Part shown: positions 1-11,059 of the stretch, one piece after another
How the letters are laid out: every line of letters begins with the position of its first letter
Numbering within the stretch: the first letter of the stretch is position 1
NCBI RefSeq assembly: GCF_029109325.1
Contig: NZ_JAQKQJ010000003.1
Coordinates: 124,001-188,000, forward strand
DNA length: 64,000 nt
From: Nodosilinea sp. PGN35
GTDB taxonomy: Bacteria > Cyanobacteriota > Cyanobacteriia > Phormidesmidales > Phormidesmidaceae
Direction of reading: 5' to 3'
Notes under the pieces: model-generated
The model's database searches: none
What the model saw: only the letters and a program-made list of their open reading frames with translations
What the model was told of the DNA's origin: nothing
Made by a program: the position numbers and the translations under genes

Positions 1-474
1 CCCATTCGGGGGCGATCGCGCCTCTACCCCGACACCGTGGGCATTGCCCAGTACGCCATCGACTTTCACCCCTGCATGCGCGACTACCCCGCCGAGGCCC
101 CCGGCAACATTGAGCGCCCCGGCGTGCGCCAGGCCCACGGCCAGGCCTACCCCGCCCAAATTCCCCTGCGAGCGATGATTCCCCAACGGGTCGACAACAT
201 GCTGGTGGCCAGCAAGAGCATTGCCGCCAGCACCATCGCCGCCGCCGCCTACCGGGTGCACTCCTTTGAGTGGTCGGTGGGGGCCGCCGCTGCCCACACC
301 ATCGATTTCTCGCTGCGTAACGGGGTACTGCCCTACGAAATGGTGGACAACCTGCCCAGCTACGAGCCGCTGCTCGACCAGCTGCGGGCCGAGCTAGACG
401 CCAGCGGCAACCCGACGAAGTTTCCCAACACGTCGATCTTCAACGAAGACTGGGGCAACTGGCGACCCTGGTAG
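1..474 (+). CDS. FAD-dependent oxidoreductase, C-terminal part (5' truncated)
   Basis: The frame is open from the first base, so only the C-terminal ~157 residues are in the window. The stretch reading PQRVDNMLVASKSIAAS, followed by an AYRVHS segment and a conserved Gly/Ala helix (SVGAAAAHTIDFSL), is typical of the C-terminal FAD-contacting part of the large FAD-dependent oxidoreductase family found next to secreted or polysaccharide-related enzymes in bacteria. The substrate cannot be told from this fragment. The gene ends in TAG and is followed by a strong rho-independent terminator at 598-638, so it is probably the last gene of its transcript. Confidence 0.7.
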   Translation, partial: PIRGRSRLYPDTVGIAQYAIDFHPCMRDYPAEAPGNIERPGVRQAHGQAYPAQIPLRAMIPQRVDNMLVASKSIAASTIAAAAYRVHSFEWSVGAAAAHTIDFSLRNGVLPYEMVDNLPSYEPLLDQLRAELDASGNPTKFPNTSIFNEDWGNWRPW

Positions 475-597
475 GCGATCGCGCCACCGGTCAACCAAAG
501 TAGGGGCAAACGGTCGTTTGCCCCCACGAGAGACGTTGCAGGTTAGATTCGTACCTGTGTCCAGCAACGCCGACGACACCAATCGGCACTGCTCAAT

Positions 598-638
598 AGG
601 GTTCAGGATCGCTCAAGATCCTGAACCCTGCTGTTTTT
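598..638 (+). terminator. Rho-independent terminator
   Basis: A perfect 13-bp inverted repeat (AGGGTTCAGGATC, 6-nt loop, GATCCTGAACCCT) is followed at once by GCTGTTTTT. Stem plus T-run is the classic intrinsic terminator and it lies downstream of the truncated oxidoreductase on the + strand. Confidence 0.85.
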
Positions 639-692
639 GAGAACCTGTAGTCCTACGTATAAAATTAGAAATCGAGACCTGGGGTTTGAACT

Positions 693-1331
693 ATGGTGCA
701 GACTATCGCCGCAAACACAGCAACCCTGCACGATCTCAAACAGGCTTTGGGGCTACAGCAATCCCTAGATCCAGATTTTTTCCCTGAGTGGCAGCAAGAA
801 ATAGCCGACCTAAGCGAGGCCGACCAGCACCTGCTCGATCGCGTCAAAGCCAATTTCACGGCTTTAATGGAAGATCCACCAATGCTAGAAAACAGCGTCA
901 AGATGGTGGTACTGTCTCCCCTGCTTGATTTAGCTGGGTTCTACCAAAAGCCCTTTCGTATTGAAACTGAAACCAGCATTGATTTAGAGCTCAAGGATGA
1001 CGACACCGTGATTCGTGGCCGCATTGATGTGCTGGTCTTGAAGGAGCAGTTTTGGCTGTTGGTGATTGAATCTAAACGCAGCGATTTTGCGGTTACACGC
1101 GCTATTCCCCAGGCTCTGGCCTACATGTTGAGCAATCCAAGCCTGGCTCGACCCACTTTTGGCTTAATTACCAACGGTAACGAGTTTCTATTTCTTAAGG
1201 CGACTCGGCAGCCCACAGCCCAGTACGCTAACTCTCGGCTGTTTTCATTGGTGAATCCCAACAACGATCTTTACGCTGTGCTGCAAGTTCTCAAGCAGTG
1301 GGGTTTACAGGTCTTAGACGCCGAAAGTTAA
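693..1331 (+). CDS. HsdR_N-like PD-(D/E)XK protein
   Basis: This 212-residue protein resembles the type I restriction HsdR N-terminal family, which in cyanobacteria often occurs as a stand-alone protein. The nuclease-fold core is visible: Asp112 in GRIDVLV, then the E-x-K pair Glu126/Lys128 in VIESKRSDF, with a preceding Glu66 helix. There is no helicase motor and no HsdM/HsdS neighbour, so it is not part of a complete restriction system. It may be a nuclease or a degenerate nuclease-fold protein of unknown role. It stands alone between the terminator at 598-638 and clpB. Confidence 0.65.
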   Translation: MVQTIAANTATLHDLKQALGLQQSLDPDFFPEWQQEIADLSEADQHLLDRVKANFTALMEDPPMLENSVKMVVLSPLLDLAGFYQKPFRIETETSIDLELKDDDTVIRGRIDVLVLKEQFWLLVIESKRSDFAVTRAIPQALAYMLSNPSLARPTFGLITNGNEFLFLKATRQPTAQYANSRLFSLVNPNNDLYAVLQVLKQWGLQVLDAES

Positions 1332-1450
1332 GTCAAAGACGGCAACCCGCCTGAGAACAATCGTGAACACCGATCCTGCTGGGCGGGCCACTCTTCCTAC
1401 AATGCAACCATACAGAGATTTTATGGAGTAACCCCGGGAGAGCGGAGCCT

Positions 1451-4060
<2,610 letters not shown>

Positions 4061-4446
4061 GGCGCTAAATCCCAGGGAGGGTGGCCCTTCCCCTTCCCTG
4101 GCCCCTTCCCTGGCCCCTTCCCTGAGATGTGAATCTTTGAAACAAGCCGCAGCGATTTAGAAAGCTACGGTTGCGGGGCTCCCGCTCGGTTTGGCAATAT
4201 AGCGATATGGGCATTTCTACTGGCAGCGCTAGTATAGGTGCAAAAGCGGTTTTCCGTAAGTTTTCGGTATCCATTGGGCACACTGTTAGTAGCACGGCAC
4301 GCCGACCGAGGTGGTTATGTCTCGTATCCCTACGCTAGTCTGTGGGTTAGGCGTGTCCGTAGTTGGTCACCAATCAGGAGCATCCTAGCGGCGGGCCGGA
4401 ACTTTCCGGAGGAGCGCTGGTTTATCAATATCAAGTGGGGTTCCCT
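4061..4446. other. Intergenic region between clpB and the ComFB-like gene
   Basis: At 4078-4125 a C/T-rich stretch holds about three tandem copies of a CCTTCCCTGGCC unit just after the clpB stop. The rest contains no convincing ORF. Near 4395-4415 there is a short hairpin (CCGGAA-CT-TTCCGG) that would lie in the 5' leader of the downstream gene. I see no recognisable riboswitch. Confidence 0.5.
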
Positions 4447-5085
4447 ATGAAAATCGATCACGACGTTCCAAGACACGCTTACACAAATGTGATGGAACTG
4501 CTCGTCTCTGAAGAGGTGGAAAAGCAGGTCAAAACCATGCAGCCTCGCGTACTTAAGTACCTCAAGCGAGTAGAAGTCGAAACCTACGCCCTCAACCGTC
4601 TGCCCTCGCTCTACGCCTCCAGCGAAAAGGGCTGGCAGCTTCAGTACGAAAAGGCGAAGCGCGAACTCCACAATCAAATCAAGAGCGCCGTGCGTCAGGC
4701 GTTTGCCGCTGTGCAGGTCGATCCCATTCGGTCGTCTGAGCCCCTGCGCAACCAGCAGGAAGATGCCGCTACCGTGGCCCTCAACGCCCTTAGGGATCTG
4801 CTCAAGCAGCCCGACCTCAACTGGGAGGGGGCGATCAACCGCCTGCGCTCTGTCCTGGGGCGGCGTCCAGACCAAATTTCCACCGCCCCGCCCCAGGAGT
4901 CGTCCCATCGCACTCGCTATCGCAACGAAGCCTCTGATATGACCACCGCTGAGAAGCCTGAGCACGGTCACTACTGGCGGCCCGGTACCTACGGTTCTGA
5001 GGTCTCGTGGAAGAAGAACCACAGTCCGTCTTCGAGCCCCAGCAGCGCTCAGTTTGACTGGAACGACAACCGCTATTCTAAATAG
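4447..5085 (+). CDS. ComFB family protein (possible c-di-GMP receptor)
   Basis: The ATG at 4447 starts the conserved part of this 212-residue protein. Residues 10-90 carry the ComFB pattern: NVMELLVSEEVEKQ, then Tyr/Leu-rich YLKRVEVETYALNRLPSLYASSEKGW. Stand-alone ComFB-domain proteins of cyanobacteria have been reported as cyclic-di-GMP receptors affecting cell size and transcription; applying that here is inference. The C-terminal 120 residues are low-complexity, Ser/Pro/Asn-rich and probably disordered. It is monocistronic, with a hairpin overlapping the stop codon. The reading frame is open upstream of 4447, but ATG at the conserved N-terminus is the better start. Confidence 0.8.
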   Translation: MKIDHDVPRHAYTNVMELLVSEEVEKQVKTMQPRVLKYLKRVEVETYALNRLPSLYASSEKGWQLQYEKAKRELHNQIKSAVRQAFAAVQVDPIRSSEPLRNQQEDAATVALNALRDLLKQPDLNWEGAINRLRSVLGRRPDQISTAPPQESSHRTRYRNEASDMTTAEKPEHGHYWRPGTYGSEVSWKKNHSPSSSPSSAQFDWNDNRYSK

Positions 5086-5100
5086 CTACGCGGTAGCTAT
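5082..5100 (+). terminator. Hairpin overlapping the ComFB-like gene stop
   Basis: A perfect stem ATAGCTAC-GCG-GTAGCTAT begins at the stop codon. No T-run follows, so it may act as an mRNA 3'-end stabiliser or a weak terminator between two convergent genes. Confidence 0.45.
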
Positions 5101-5130
5101 GCGCTTAAATAGCCCTGCGATCGCAGTAAG

Positions 5131-6366
5131 CTAAACAAAGCCCGCCTGAGCCAGCAGCAGCGGCGAGATGCCTAGGGAGCTAACACCCTGGCGCAGGCTG
5201 TGGGCGGTGTCGGGGTCGGTGACCTCGTAGAGGGCAATGGCCCGCTGAAAGGCTTGCAGGGCCTCGGGCAGCTGCCCCAGCTTAAACAGGGCCACCCCCA
5301 GGTTTTGGTGGGCTTCAGCGTAGCTGGGGTTGAGGGCGATCGCCTGGCGGTAGGCGGCAATGGCCTCATCGAGATAGCCTCTGGCGCGATGGGCGGTACC
5401 CAGGTTGTAGTGGGCGATCGCCAGCGTCGGGTCAGCCGCGATCGCCTGCTCAAACAATGCAATCGCCCCCTCCAGATCGCCCTGGGCCTTCTTCACACTG
5501 CCGTAGTTGATCCAAGCGCCCAGCTTGAGCCTGGGGGGCACGGCCTCAGCCAGGGCGGCTTCGTAGTCGCGGGCGGCTTGAGCGGGTTGCTCAACGTGAG
5601 CCAGGGCGCGGTGGTAGTGCAGCTCGTAGCGGGTCAGCTCGTCTAGGGTGTTGGCCTGCTCTAGGGCGCGATCGAGCAGGGGGAGGGCCAGATCGGCCTG
5701 GTCAGACTCGACGTAGAGGGCCGCCAGCTTATTCAGCAGGTAGCCGTCGTCGGGGTGCTCTGCCAGATAGCCTGCCATGATGCTGCGGGCGCGATCGAAC
5801 TTGCCCCGCTCCACGACCACGGCGGGGTCATAGCCGGTGTGGTGAATGGCCACTTCGCCCAGGGTAATCACCTGCCAACGAGGGGTTTGGGCCTGCAGCG
5901 CCGCTACGCTGTCATCCACGGTTTCGTGATACGGACGGTTAAAGGTAATTTCTGGCAGACGGCGGAAGCAGCGGGTGATCAGCGTGTAGGGGGCCTGGGG
6001 GGCACCCAGCTCCAGGCGCAGCAGGTTCACGGCCAGAACATCTTCAGCGGCAACATCTCCCAGGGGCTGCCCGTCATCGAGCTGTTGCAGTACCTGGGCG
6101 GTTTCCCTCAGCAGCACCTCGTCGGCGTCGAGCACCAGCACCCAGTCGCCGGTAGCGTGGCGCAGCGATTCGTTGCGGGCGGCGGCGAAGTCGTTTTCCC
6201 AGGTAAAGCTGTGCACTTTGGCCCCGTGGGCTTGGGCGATCGCCACGGTGTCATCGGTTGACCCCGTATCGACCACCACAATTTCGCCCACCACGCCCTG
6301 CACAGACTCAAGGGTGCGGGCCAGGGTAGCGGCCTCATCTTTGACGATCATGCAGAGGCTCAGCAT
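5131..6366 (-). CDS. Glycosyltransferase family 2 protein with C-terminal TPRs
   Basis: The N-terminal ~200 residues form a GT-A glycosyltransferase: MIVKDEAATL at the start, VDTGSTD at 32-38 and the metal-binding DAD motif at 80-82. The C-terminal half is a set of tetratricopeptide repeats; the clearest is at about 300-375 with the PxxAxAHYNLGTA pattern. This GT2-TPR architecture is common in cyanobacteria and is presumed to glycosylate a protein or envelope glycan, with the TPRs choosing the partner. Its ATG overlaps the argH stop by one base (TGATG), so the two genes are translationally coupled. The acceptor is unknown. Confidence 0.88.
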   Translation of the reverse strand: MLSLCMIVKDEAATLARTLESVQGVVGEIVVVDTGSTDDTVAIAQAHGAKVHSFTWENDFAAARNESLRHATGDWVLVLDADEVLLRETAQVLQQLDDGQPLGDVAAEDVLAVNLLRLELGAPQAPYTLITRCFRRLPEITFNRPYHETVDDSVAALQAQTPRWQVITLGEVAIHHTGYDPAVVVERGKFDRARSIMAGYLAEHPDDGYLLNKLAALYVESDQADLALPLLDRALEQANTLDELTRYELHYHRALAHVEQPAQAARDYEAALAEAVPPRLKLGAWINYGSVKKAQGDLEGAIALFEQAIAADPTLAIAHYNLGTAHRARGYLDEAIAAYRQAIALNPSYAEAHQNLGVALFKLGQLPEALQAFQRAIALYEVTDPDTAHSLRQGVSSLGISPLLLAQAGFV

Positions 6367-7760
6367 CAGCCTTCTCCCAGGGTTTGGGTGGCCCGCGCGA
6401 TCGCCTGGCGCACCTGCTCAAAGCCGGTGCCGCCGTAGCTGTTGCGGGCCGAGACCACCTGCTGGGGGGCGATCGCCCCGTAGATATCGTCCTCAAAGGC
6501 GGGGTGAATCGCCTGCCATTCTTCTAGGGTGAGCTCCCGCAGCAGCTTGCCCGCCGCCAAAGACGTCTTCACCACCTTGCCCACCAGGTTGTAGGCTTCC
6601 CGGAAAGGCACCCCCTTGGCGGCCAGGTAGTCGGCCACATCGGTGGCGTTGGCGTAGTCTTCGTTCACCGCCTGGCGCAGGCGCGGCACCCTAAAGTTGA
6701 CCCCCTCGGCCAGCAAAATAGTCATCGCCTCGATACAGCCGCGCACGGTGTTAACCGTGTCAAAGATCGCCTCTTTGTCCTCTTGGAGGTCTTTGTTGTA
6801 GGCCAACGGCAGGCCCTTCATCATCACCAGCAGCCCCTGCAGGTGGCCAAACACGCGCCCCGTCTTGCCCCGCACCAGCTCGGGCACGTCGGGGTTTTTC
6901 TTCTGGGGCATGATGCTGGAGCCGGTAGAGCAGCTGTCGTTGAGGGTGACAAAGCTAAACTCCTCCGACGCCCAGAGGATCATTTCCTCCGACAGGCGCG
7001 ACAGGTGCACCATAATCAGGCTGGCGGCGCAGGCAAACTCAATGGCAAAGTCGCGATCGCTCACCCCATCCAGACTGTTGCCGTAGACCCGCTCAAACCC
7101 CAGCAGCTCGGCAGCATACTGGCGATCGATGGGAAAAGTCGTCCCCGCCAGGGCACCGCAGCCCAGGGGCGAAATGTTTACCCGCTTTTGCAAATCGTGG
7201 AGCCGTTCCCAGTCGCGCTGGGCCATGTCGAAGTAGGCCAGCAGGTGGTGGGCCAGACTCAGCGGCTGCGCCCGCTGGAGGTGGGTATAGCCCGGAATCA
7301 GAGTCTCCACGTGCTCTTCGGCCAGGCTCAGCAGGGTTTGCTGGTACTGGCGCAGCTGGGCCTGGATGGCCTCGATCTGGGCGCGCAGGTAGAGGCGCAG
7401 ATCGGTGCCCACCTGGTCGTTGCGGCTGCGGGCGGTGTGCAGCTTTTTGCCCACGTCGCCAATTAGCTCCGTCAGCCGCCGCTCCACGGCGAAGTGCACG
7501 TCTTCGGCCTCCACGCCGGGGTTGAAGTCGCCCCGGCGGTACTCCTGGCGAATGGTTTCGAGCCCGGTGACGATCGCCTCACCCTCCTCAGGGCTGAGGA
7601 TCTCAGTTTTGACCAGCATTTTGGCGTGGGCCTCAGAGCCGGTGAGGTCGTACTCAATCAGCGCAATGTCGAAGCCAATGCTGGCGTTAAAGCGCGCGAT
7701 CGCCGGGTGCAGCGCCGTCTCAAAGCGCTGGCTCCAGGTTTGGGGAAGGGGCGTTTGCAT
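6366..7760 (-). CDS. argH: Argininosuccinate lyase
   Basis: The 464-residue protein has the fumarase/aspartase superfamily layout. The N-terminal conserved stretch includes [12 protein letters not shown] (about 110-120), the catalytic-His region is [10 protein letters not shown] (about 157-166), and the signature loop [11 protein letters not shown] lies near 280-290. It releases fumarate from argininosuccinate to give arginine in the cytosol. It is followed by the overlapping GT2-TPR gene and preceded by a small membrane-protein ORF on the same strand. Nothing is abnormal in length or motifs. Confidence 0.98.
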   Translation of the reverse strand: MQTPLPQTWSQRFETALHPAIARFNASIGFDIALIEYDLTGSEAHAKMLVKTEILSPEEGEAIVTGLETIRQEYRRGDFNPGVEAEDVHFAVERRLTELIGDVGKKLHTARSRNDQVGTDLRLYLRAQIEAIQAQLRQYQQTLLSLAEEHVETLIPGYTHLQRAQPLSLAHHLLAYFDMAQRDWERLHDLQKRVNISPLGCGALAGTTFPIDRQYAAELLGFERVYGNSLDGVSDRDFAIEFACAASLIMVHLSRLSEEMILWASEEFSFVTLNDSCSTGSSIMPQKKNPDVPELVRGKTGRVFGHLQGLLVMMKGLPLAYNKDLQEDKEAIFDTVNTVRGCIEAMTILLAEGVNFRVPRLRQAVNEDYANATDVADYLAAKGVPFREAYNLVGKVVKTSLAAGKLLRELTLEEWQAIHPAFEDDIYGAIAPQQVVSARNSYGGTGFEQVRQAIARATQTLGEG

Positions 7761-7775
7761 TGTTGTGCGGCGGGT

Positions 7776-8105
7776 TTAGAAGGCGGTCAGGTTGCGGATG
7801 AAATATCCCAGCACAATACCGAAGAGCAGCGCCCACAACTGTCCTGACTCAACAAAATTGTTCCAAATATCGACCATGTCCCCCAGAATGTCTTGATCAA
7901 ACTGCTGGGCTAGCACGGGCGAAAGGGCTTCTGGATGGGTGGTGAACCCAGATACTCCAGCCAGGCCGGGCACCTCGGCTCCGGTAAGATAGCGACTGTA
8001 GCTGTCGCCATCGCTGAGGGTAATGGGACGCAGAAGCGTGTCTACAGAAACAGGCAGGGAAGCACTTTGCAGAAGATGACCGTAAGGCTGGGATATAGCG
8101 TCCAT
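7776..8105 (-). CDS. Small single-span membrane protein, start uncertain
   Basis: The 109-codon frame ends with VESGQLWALLFGIVLGYFIRNLTAF, a clear transmembrane helix with a short basic tail. The N-terminal 75 residues are low in recognisable features. A later ATG at 7877 would give a 33-residue protein made up almost entirely of the helix, and that may be the true product. It lies 15 bp upstream of argH on the same strand and could be co-transcribed. The stretch between 7877 and 8105 could instead be promoter or leader, since a divergent gene starts at 8126. Confidence 0.5.
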   Translation of the reverse strand: MDAISQPYGHLLQSASLPVSVDTLLRPITLSDGDSYSRYLTGAEVPGLAGVSGFTTHPEALSPVLAQQFDQDILGDMVDIWNNFVESGQLWALLFGIVLGYFIRNLTAF

Positions 8106-8125
8106 GGCACCGTGACGACCTGAAC

Positions 8126-9862
8126 ATGGTTAACACCCAACAGACTATCACCATACCGCTGCGACCGAGCCTCTGGAACCCAAAAACCGTCAGTGCTCTG
8201 GGGATTTTGGTCGCCCTTAGCTTAGCCGCCTACCAGTCGGGCCTGGGGCGGCCTGGGGTAGATCTGATCAATCTGGCTGGCTGGCCCCAGCTGCGGGAGT
8301 TTTTGGTCGCCAGTCTGCGCCCCGATCTCAGCCCCGAGTTTGTGGCGCTGATGGGCCGTGCCGCCCTGGTCACCCTGGCCTACGCGGTGCTGGGCACGGC
8401 CCTCAGCGTGGGGCTGGGCCTGGTGGGGGGCCTGCTCTCCTCGGCGGTGTGGTGGCAGACGGTGCTCCCTGGCCATAGCGCGGGCCTGCGCCGCAGTCTG
8501 TGGCTCGGGGCGCGGGGGCTCTTGGCCTTTCCCCGCGCCATCCACGAGCTGATCTGGGGGCTGGTGCTGCTGCAAGTGCTGGGGCTCAACCCGCTGGTGG
8601 GGGTGCTGGCGATCGCGATTCCCTTTGGGGCGATCGTCGCCAAGGTCTTCTCCGAAATTTTGGACGAGACCCCCGCCGAACCGCTCCACGCCCTGCTCAA
8701 TGCTGGCACGCCGCCCCTCGCCGCCTTTGTCTACGGGCTGCTGCCCCAGGCGCTGCCCAACCTGCTCTCCTACACCTTTTACCGGTTTGAATGCTCCCTC
8801 AGATCCTCTGCCGTTTTAGGCATTATCGGGGCCGGGGGGCTGGGCTACGAGATTTTTCTCAGTCTGCAATCCCTGCGCTACGAGCAACTGTGGACGGGGT
8901 TCTACGCGCTGATTGTGCTCAACGGCGCGGTGGACGGCTGGAGTGCCGTGGTGCGCCGCCGCATGGGCTTCACCAGCCGCCTCGACATCAACCGCAAACC
9001 AGGCAGTGTTTCCCCTCGGCCCGCCCTCAAAGCTCCTCGCCAGGATAGGTTCCTAATGCTGTCCTGGGTGGGGGCGATCGCGGCGATTCCCCTGAGCTGG
9101 GGGTGGCTGCGGCTGGATATAGGGGTGCTGTGGTCGGCCCGCACCCAGCGCCTCTTGGGGGAACTGCTCGACACCGGCTGGCCGCCCCCGCCCACCTGGG
9201 CCGAGCTAGTGAATTTGGCCCGGCTCTCCTGGCTGACGGTGGCGATGTCAATGGTGGCGATCGCCCTGGCCGGTCTCGGCGGCATGCTCATCTCGCTGCC
9301 CGCCGCCCAAAACGTTCTGCTGCCGGGGGGGCTGCTGCGCCCCATCGGCCAGCGGGGAGAATCGGCCTGGATAGCCTATATACTGCTGGGTCTAAGCCGC
9401 CTGGTGCTGCTGATCAGCCGCGCCATCCCCGCCCCCATCTGGGCGCTGGTGCTGCTCTACATGCTGTTCCCCGGCGTGCTGCCGGGGGCCCTGGCCCTGG
9501 CCCTGCACAACTTCGGCATCCTCGGTCGCCTGATGGCCGAGGTCAACGAAAACCTCGACGATCGCCCCGTCCGCGCCCTCAGTACCCTGGGGGCCAGCCC
9601 CAGTGCCGTCGTGGCCTACGGTATCTTGCCCCAAAACCTGGGCCGCTTCCTGGCCTACATTCTCTACCGCTGGGAAGTCTGCCTGCGTGAAACCGTGATC
9701 GTGGGCCTGGTGGGGGCTGGAGGGCTGGGCCGCCTGCTCACCGAGCAGATCAGCAGCTTCGACTACAGCGGCGTGACGGTGACTTTGGGAGTTTTCGTCG
9801 TGCTCACCTTTGCGGTAGATGCGGTGAGTCAGCGGCTGCGGGGAGTTTTGCGGGAGGGGTAG
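8126..9862 (+). CDS. Fused tandem PhnE-type ABC transporter permease
   Basis: The 578 residues contain two complete copies of a PhnE-like permease. The first core is at about 70-275 with the cytoplasmic EAA-type loop ILDETPAEPLHALLNAG and GIIGAGGLGYEI. The second is at about 365-575 with ENLDDRPVRALSTLGAS and GLVGAGGLGRLL. Each copy has about six hydrophobic segments. PhnE permeases import phosphonate or phosphite with PhnC (ATPase) and PhnD (binding protein); neither is adjacent. The gene is divergent from the small membrane ORF with only 20 bp between starts. The substrate is inferred from family resemblance only. Confidence 0.85.
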   Translation: MVNTQQTITIPLRPSLWNPKTVSALGILVALSLAAYQSGLGRPGVDLINLAGWPQLREFLVASLRPDLSPEFVALMGRAALVTLAYAVLGTALSVGLGLVGGLLSSAVWWQTVLPGHSAGLRRSLWLGARGLLAFPRAIHELIWGLVLLQVLGLNPLVGVLAIAIPFGAIVAKVFSEILDETPAEPLHALLNAGTPPLAAFVYGLLPQALPNLLSYTFYRFECSLRSSAVLGIIGAGGLGYEIFLSLQSLRYEQLWTGFYALIVLNGAVDGWSAVVRRRMGFTSRLDINRKPGSVSPRPALKAPRQDRFLMLSWVGAIAAIPLSWGWLRLDIGVLWSARTQRLLGELLDTGWPPPPTWAELVNLARLSWLTVAMSMVAIALAGLGGMLISLPAAQNVLLPGGLLRPIGQRGESAWIAYILLGLSRLVLLISRAIPAPIWALVLLYMLFPGVLPGALALALHNFGILGRLMAEVNENLDDRPVRALSTLGASPSAVVAYGILPQNLGRFLAYILYRWEVCLRETVIVGLVGAGGLGRLLTEQISSFDYSGVTVTLGVFVVLTFAVDAVSQRLRGVLREG

Positions 9863-9863
9863 G

Positions 9864-9948
9864 GAGTTTTGAGTGCTTAGTTTTGAGTTTTGAGTTGCTG
9901 TACCCGACCAAACTCAAAATTCAAAACTTAAAATTCAAAACTTTTCCA
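9864..9948. repeat. Intergenic AGTTTTGAGTTTT inverted repeat, copy 1
   Basis: GTTTTGAGTTTTGAGTTG is followed by an inverted counterpart (AACTCAAAATTCAAAACTT) between two convergent genes. The same family recurs at 13166-13253, also between convergent genes. It probably works as a bidirectional transcription end or is a passive palindromic repeat. Confidence 0.65.
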
Positions 9949-9953
9949 CTTCC

Positions 9954-10235
9954 CTACCCCTCACCCCGCCAGTCAGGACACCCCCCCGGCCCCGGCCACC
10001 CCTGGGGATGGATGGCGCACACCAGGGTGCAGCGCTTAGCTCGACTGGTGCCGTAGGCGATGCCGTGGTAGTTGGCGCAGCCCTGACAGCGGGAGGGACG
10101 CGTGGGCGGTAGGGATTGAAAGCCGACCTGCGATCGCAAAATCTGCTGCTTGCTCTGCTTGCGGTGCCACTGTTCGTAGGCCCGGCGGCGGCATAGATCG
10201 TTGGCCCGGTGAAAGAGTTCGTCGGTCACGCTCAT
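9954..10235 (-). CDS. Small cysteine-rich conserved cyanobacterial protein
   Basis: I take the start as the ATG at 10235 (MSVTDELFH), which has an SD-like GGAGAA about 6 nt upstream, giving 93 residues. The C-terminal half has four or more spaced cysteines (RCQGCANYHG ... RCTLVCAIHPQG ... GGCPDW), a pattern expected of a small metal-binding fold. I recognise the CxxC-NYHG...C.IHP...C.D pattern from unannotated cyanobacterial proteins but know no function. It is convergent with the PhnE-like permease. Confidence 0.7.
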   Translation of the reverse strand: MSVTDELFHRANDLCRRRAYEQWHRKQSKQQILRSQVGFQSLPPTRPSRCQGCANYHGIAYGTSRAKRCTLVCAIHPQGWPGPGGCPDWRGEG

Positions 10236-10709
10236 GACCTGTTCTCCCTGTAGGGGGTAGATGGCGCGGGTTGACACCAGCAACGACGGAGGCTGAAGCT
10301 AAAGGAGTGGGCCTGCCAACCCGGGCAGTCCTAGGTCTAGACTACCCAACCCCACCCGACGATGCCAAAAATTTAAAGGGTTGCAATGTCAAGCTCCTGG
10401 CCCTGCCCCTCCAGCTAAAATCTAAGACCTTGCGCAGGCTTTTGGGGCCGCTTAACACCCTTCTATGCGATTTTCGCATAAGGTTTGGTCAAATCTGCAT
10501 ATTACAGGGTTGTCACACTCGAGAGTGTGGTAACAGCTAAAATTACAGCATTTGTTAATGGCACCGCCCGAAGATTAAGGCGAGAATAAGCGAGAGCTGC
10601 TAGCCAAATCCTAAAAAGTATCAGTAAACTGGGATACGGAATCTAAAGATTCTTGTCTGGCAAGCCTGACTTTTGCCTTTGCAGCTCCTCGTTGTTACTG
10701 GGTTTAGCT
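10236..10709. promoter_or_regulatory. Long intergenic leader with palindromic operator-like site
   Basis: No convincing gene lies in these 474 bp. A near-perfect palindrome, CACACTC-GA-GAGTGTG, lies at 10514-10529, about 180 bp before the DUF4327 start, and could be an operator or hairpin. A TTGACA -35-like hexamer is at about 10272. An 89-codon frame at 10271-10540 has no recognisable features and overlaps the divergent promoter region. Confidence 0.35.
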
Positions 10710-10931
10710 ATGCTTCAGTCCCTTCACTACTCTATCGACATCATCCGTGACGAAGCTCGACAGCTGGTTCAAAAGGGTGTGGTCAGCCGTCAGCAGCCGA
10801 TTTATACCCTCTGTCGCCACATCCCTGCCCGCGAGTGGGCGCTGGTGGAAACCGAGCTAGAATCTTCCGGATTCTTGCTGCGCGATCGCGTCGGCGATCT
10901 GATGGGCCGTGAAGATTGGGAGAACGACTAG
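10710..10931 (+). CDS. DUF4327 family protein
   Basis: The 73-residue protein starting MLQSLHYSIDIIRDEA matches the cyanobacterial DUF4327 family almost end to end: KGVVSRQQPIYTLC, IPAREW, FLLRDRVGDLMGREDWEND. The longer upstream frame (from 10653) adds residues not shared by the family, so ATG 10710 is preferred. The function is unknown. It is monocistronic and followed by an element of the dispersed palindromic repeat family. Confidence 0.88.
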   Translation: MLQSLHYSIDIIRDEARQLVQKGVVSRQQPIYTLCRHIPAREWALVETELESSGFLLRDRVGDLMGREDWEND

Positions 10932-10972
10932 CTATTCCTGAGGCTTGGCTAAGACAGGGCCATCTATTGCAC

Positions 10973-11059
10973 TGAACCGAATGGCTAGGATAGTTTCTCT
11001 AAAAGCGTTTGAACGTTCAAACGGTTCTAAGTGTCTTAAACCAGTTGACTAGGGCTACA
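10973..11059 (+). repeat. MITE-like palindromic element, copy A
   Basis: The core AAAAGCGTTTGAACGTTC contains a perfect 18-bp palindrome (CGTTTGAAC/GTTCAAACG). The right arm TGTCTTAAACCAGTTGACTA matches the right arm of copies C-E. It ends at the stop codon of the DUF72 gene. See copy D for the best-preserved termini. Confidence 0.7.

Noticed and set aside
10271..10540. 89-codon ORF on + strand
   Set aside because: No SD, no family features, overlaps the leader/promoter side of the divergent Cys-rich gene and contains the operator-like palindrome.
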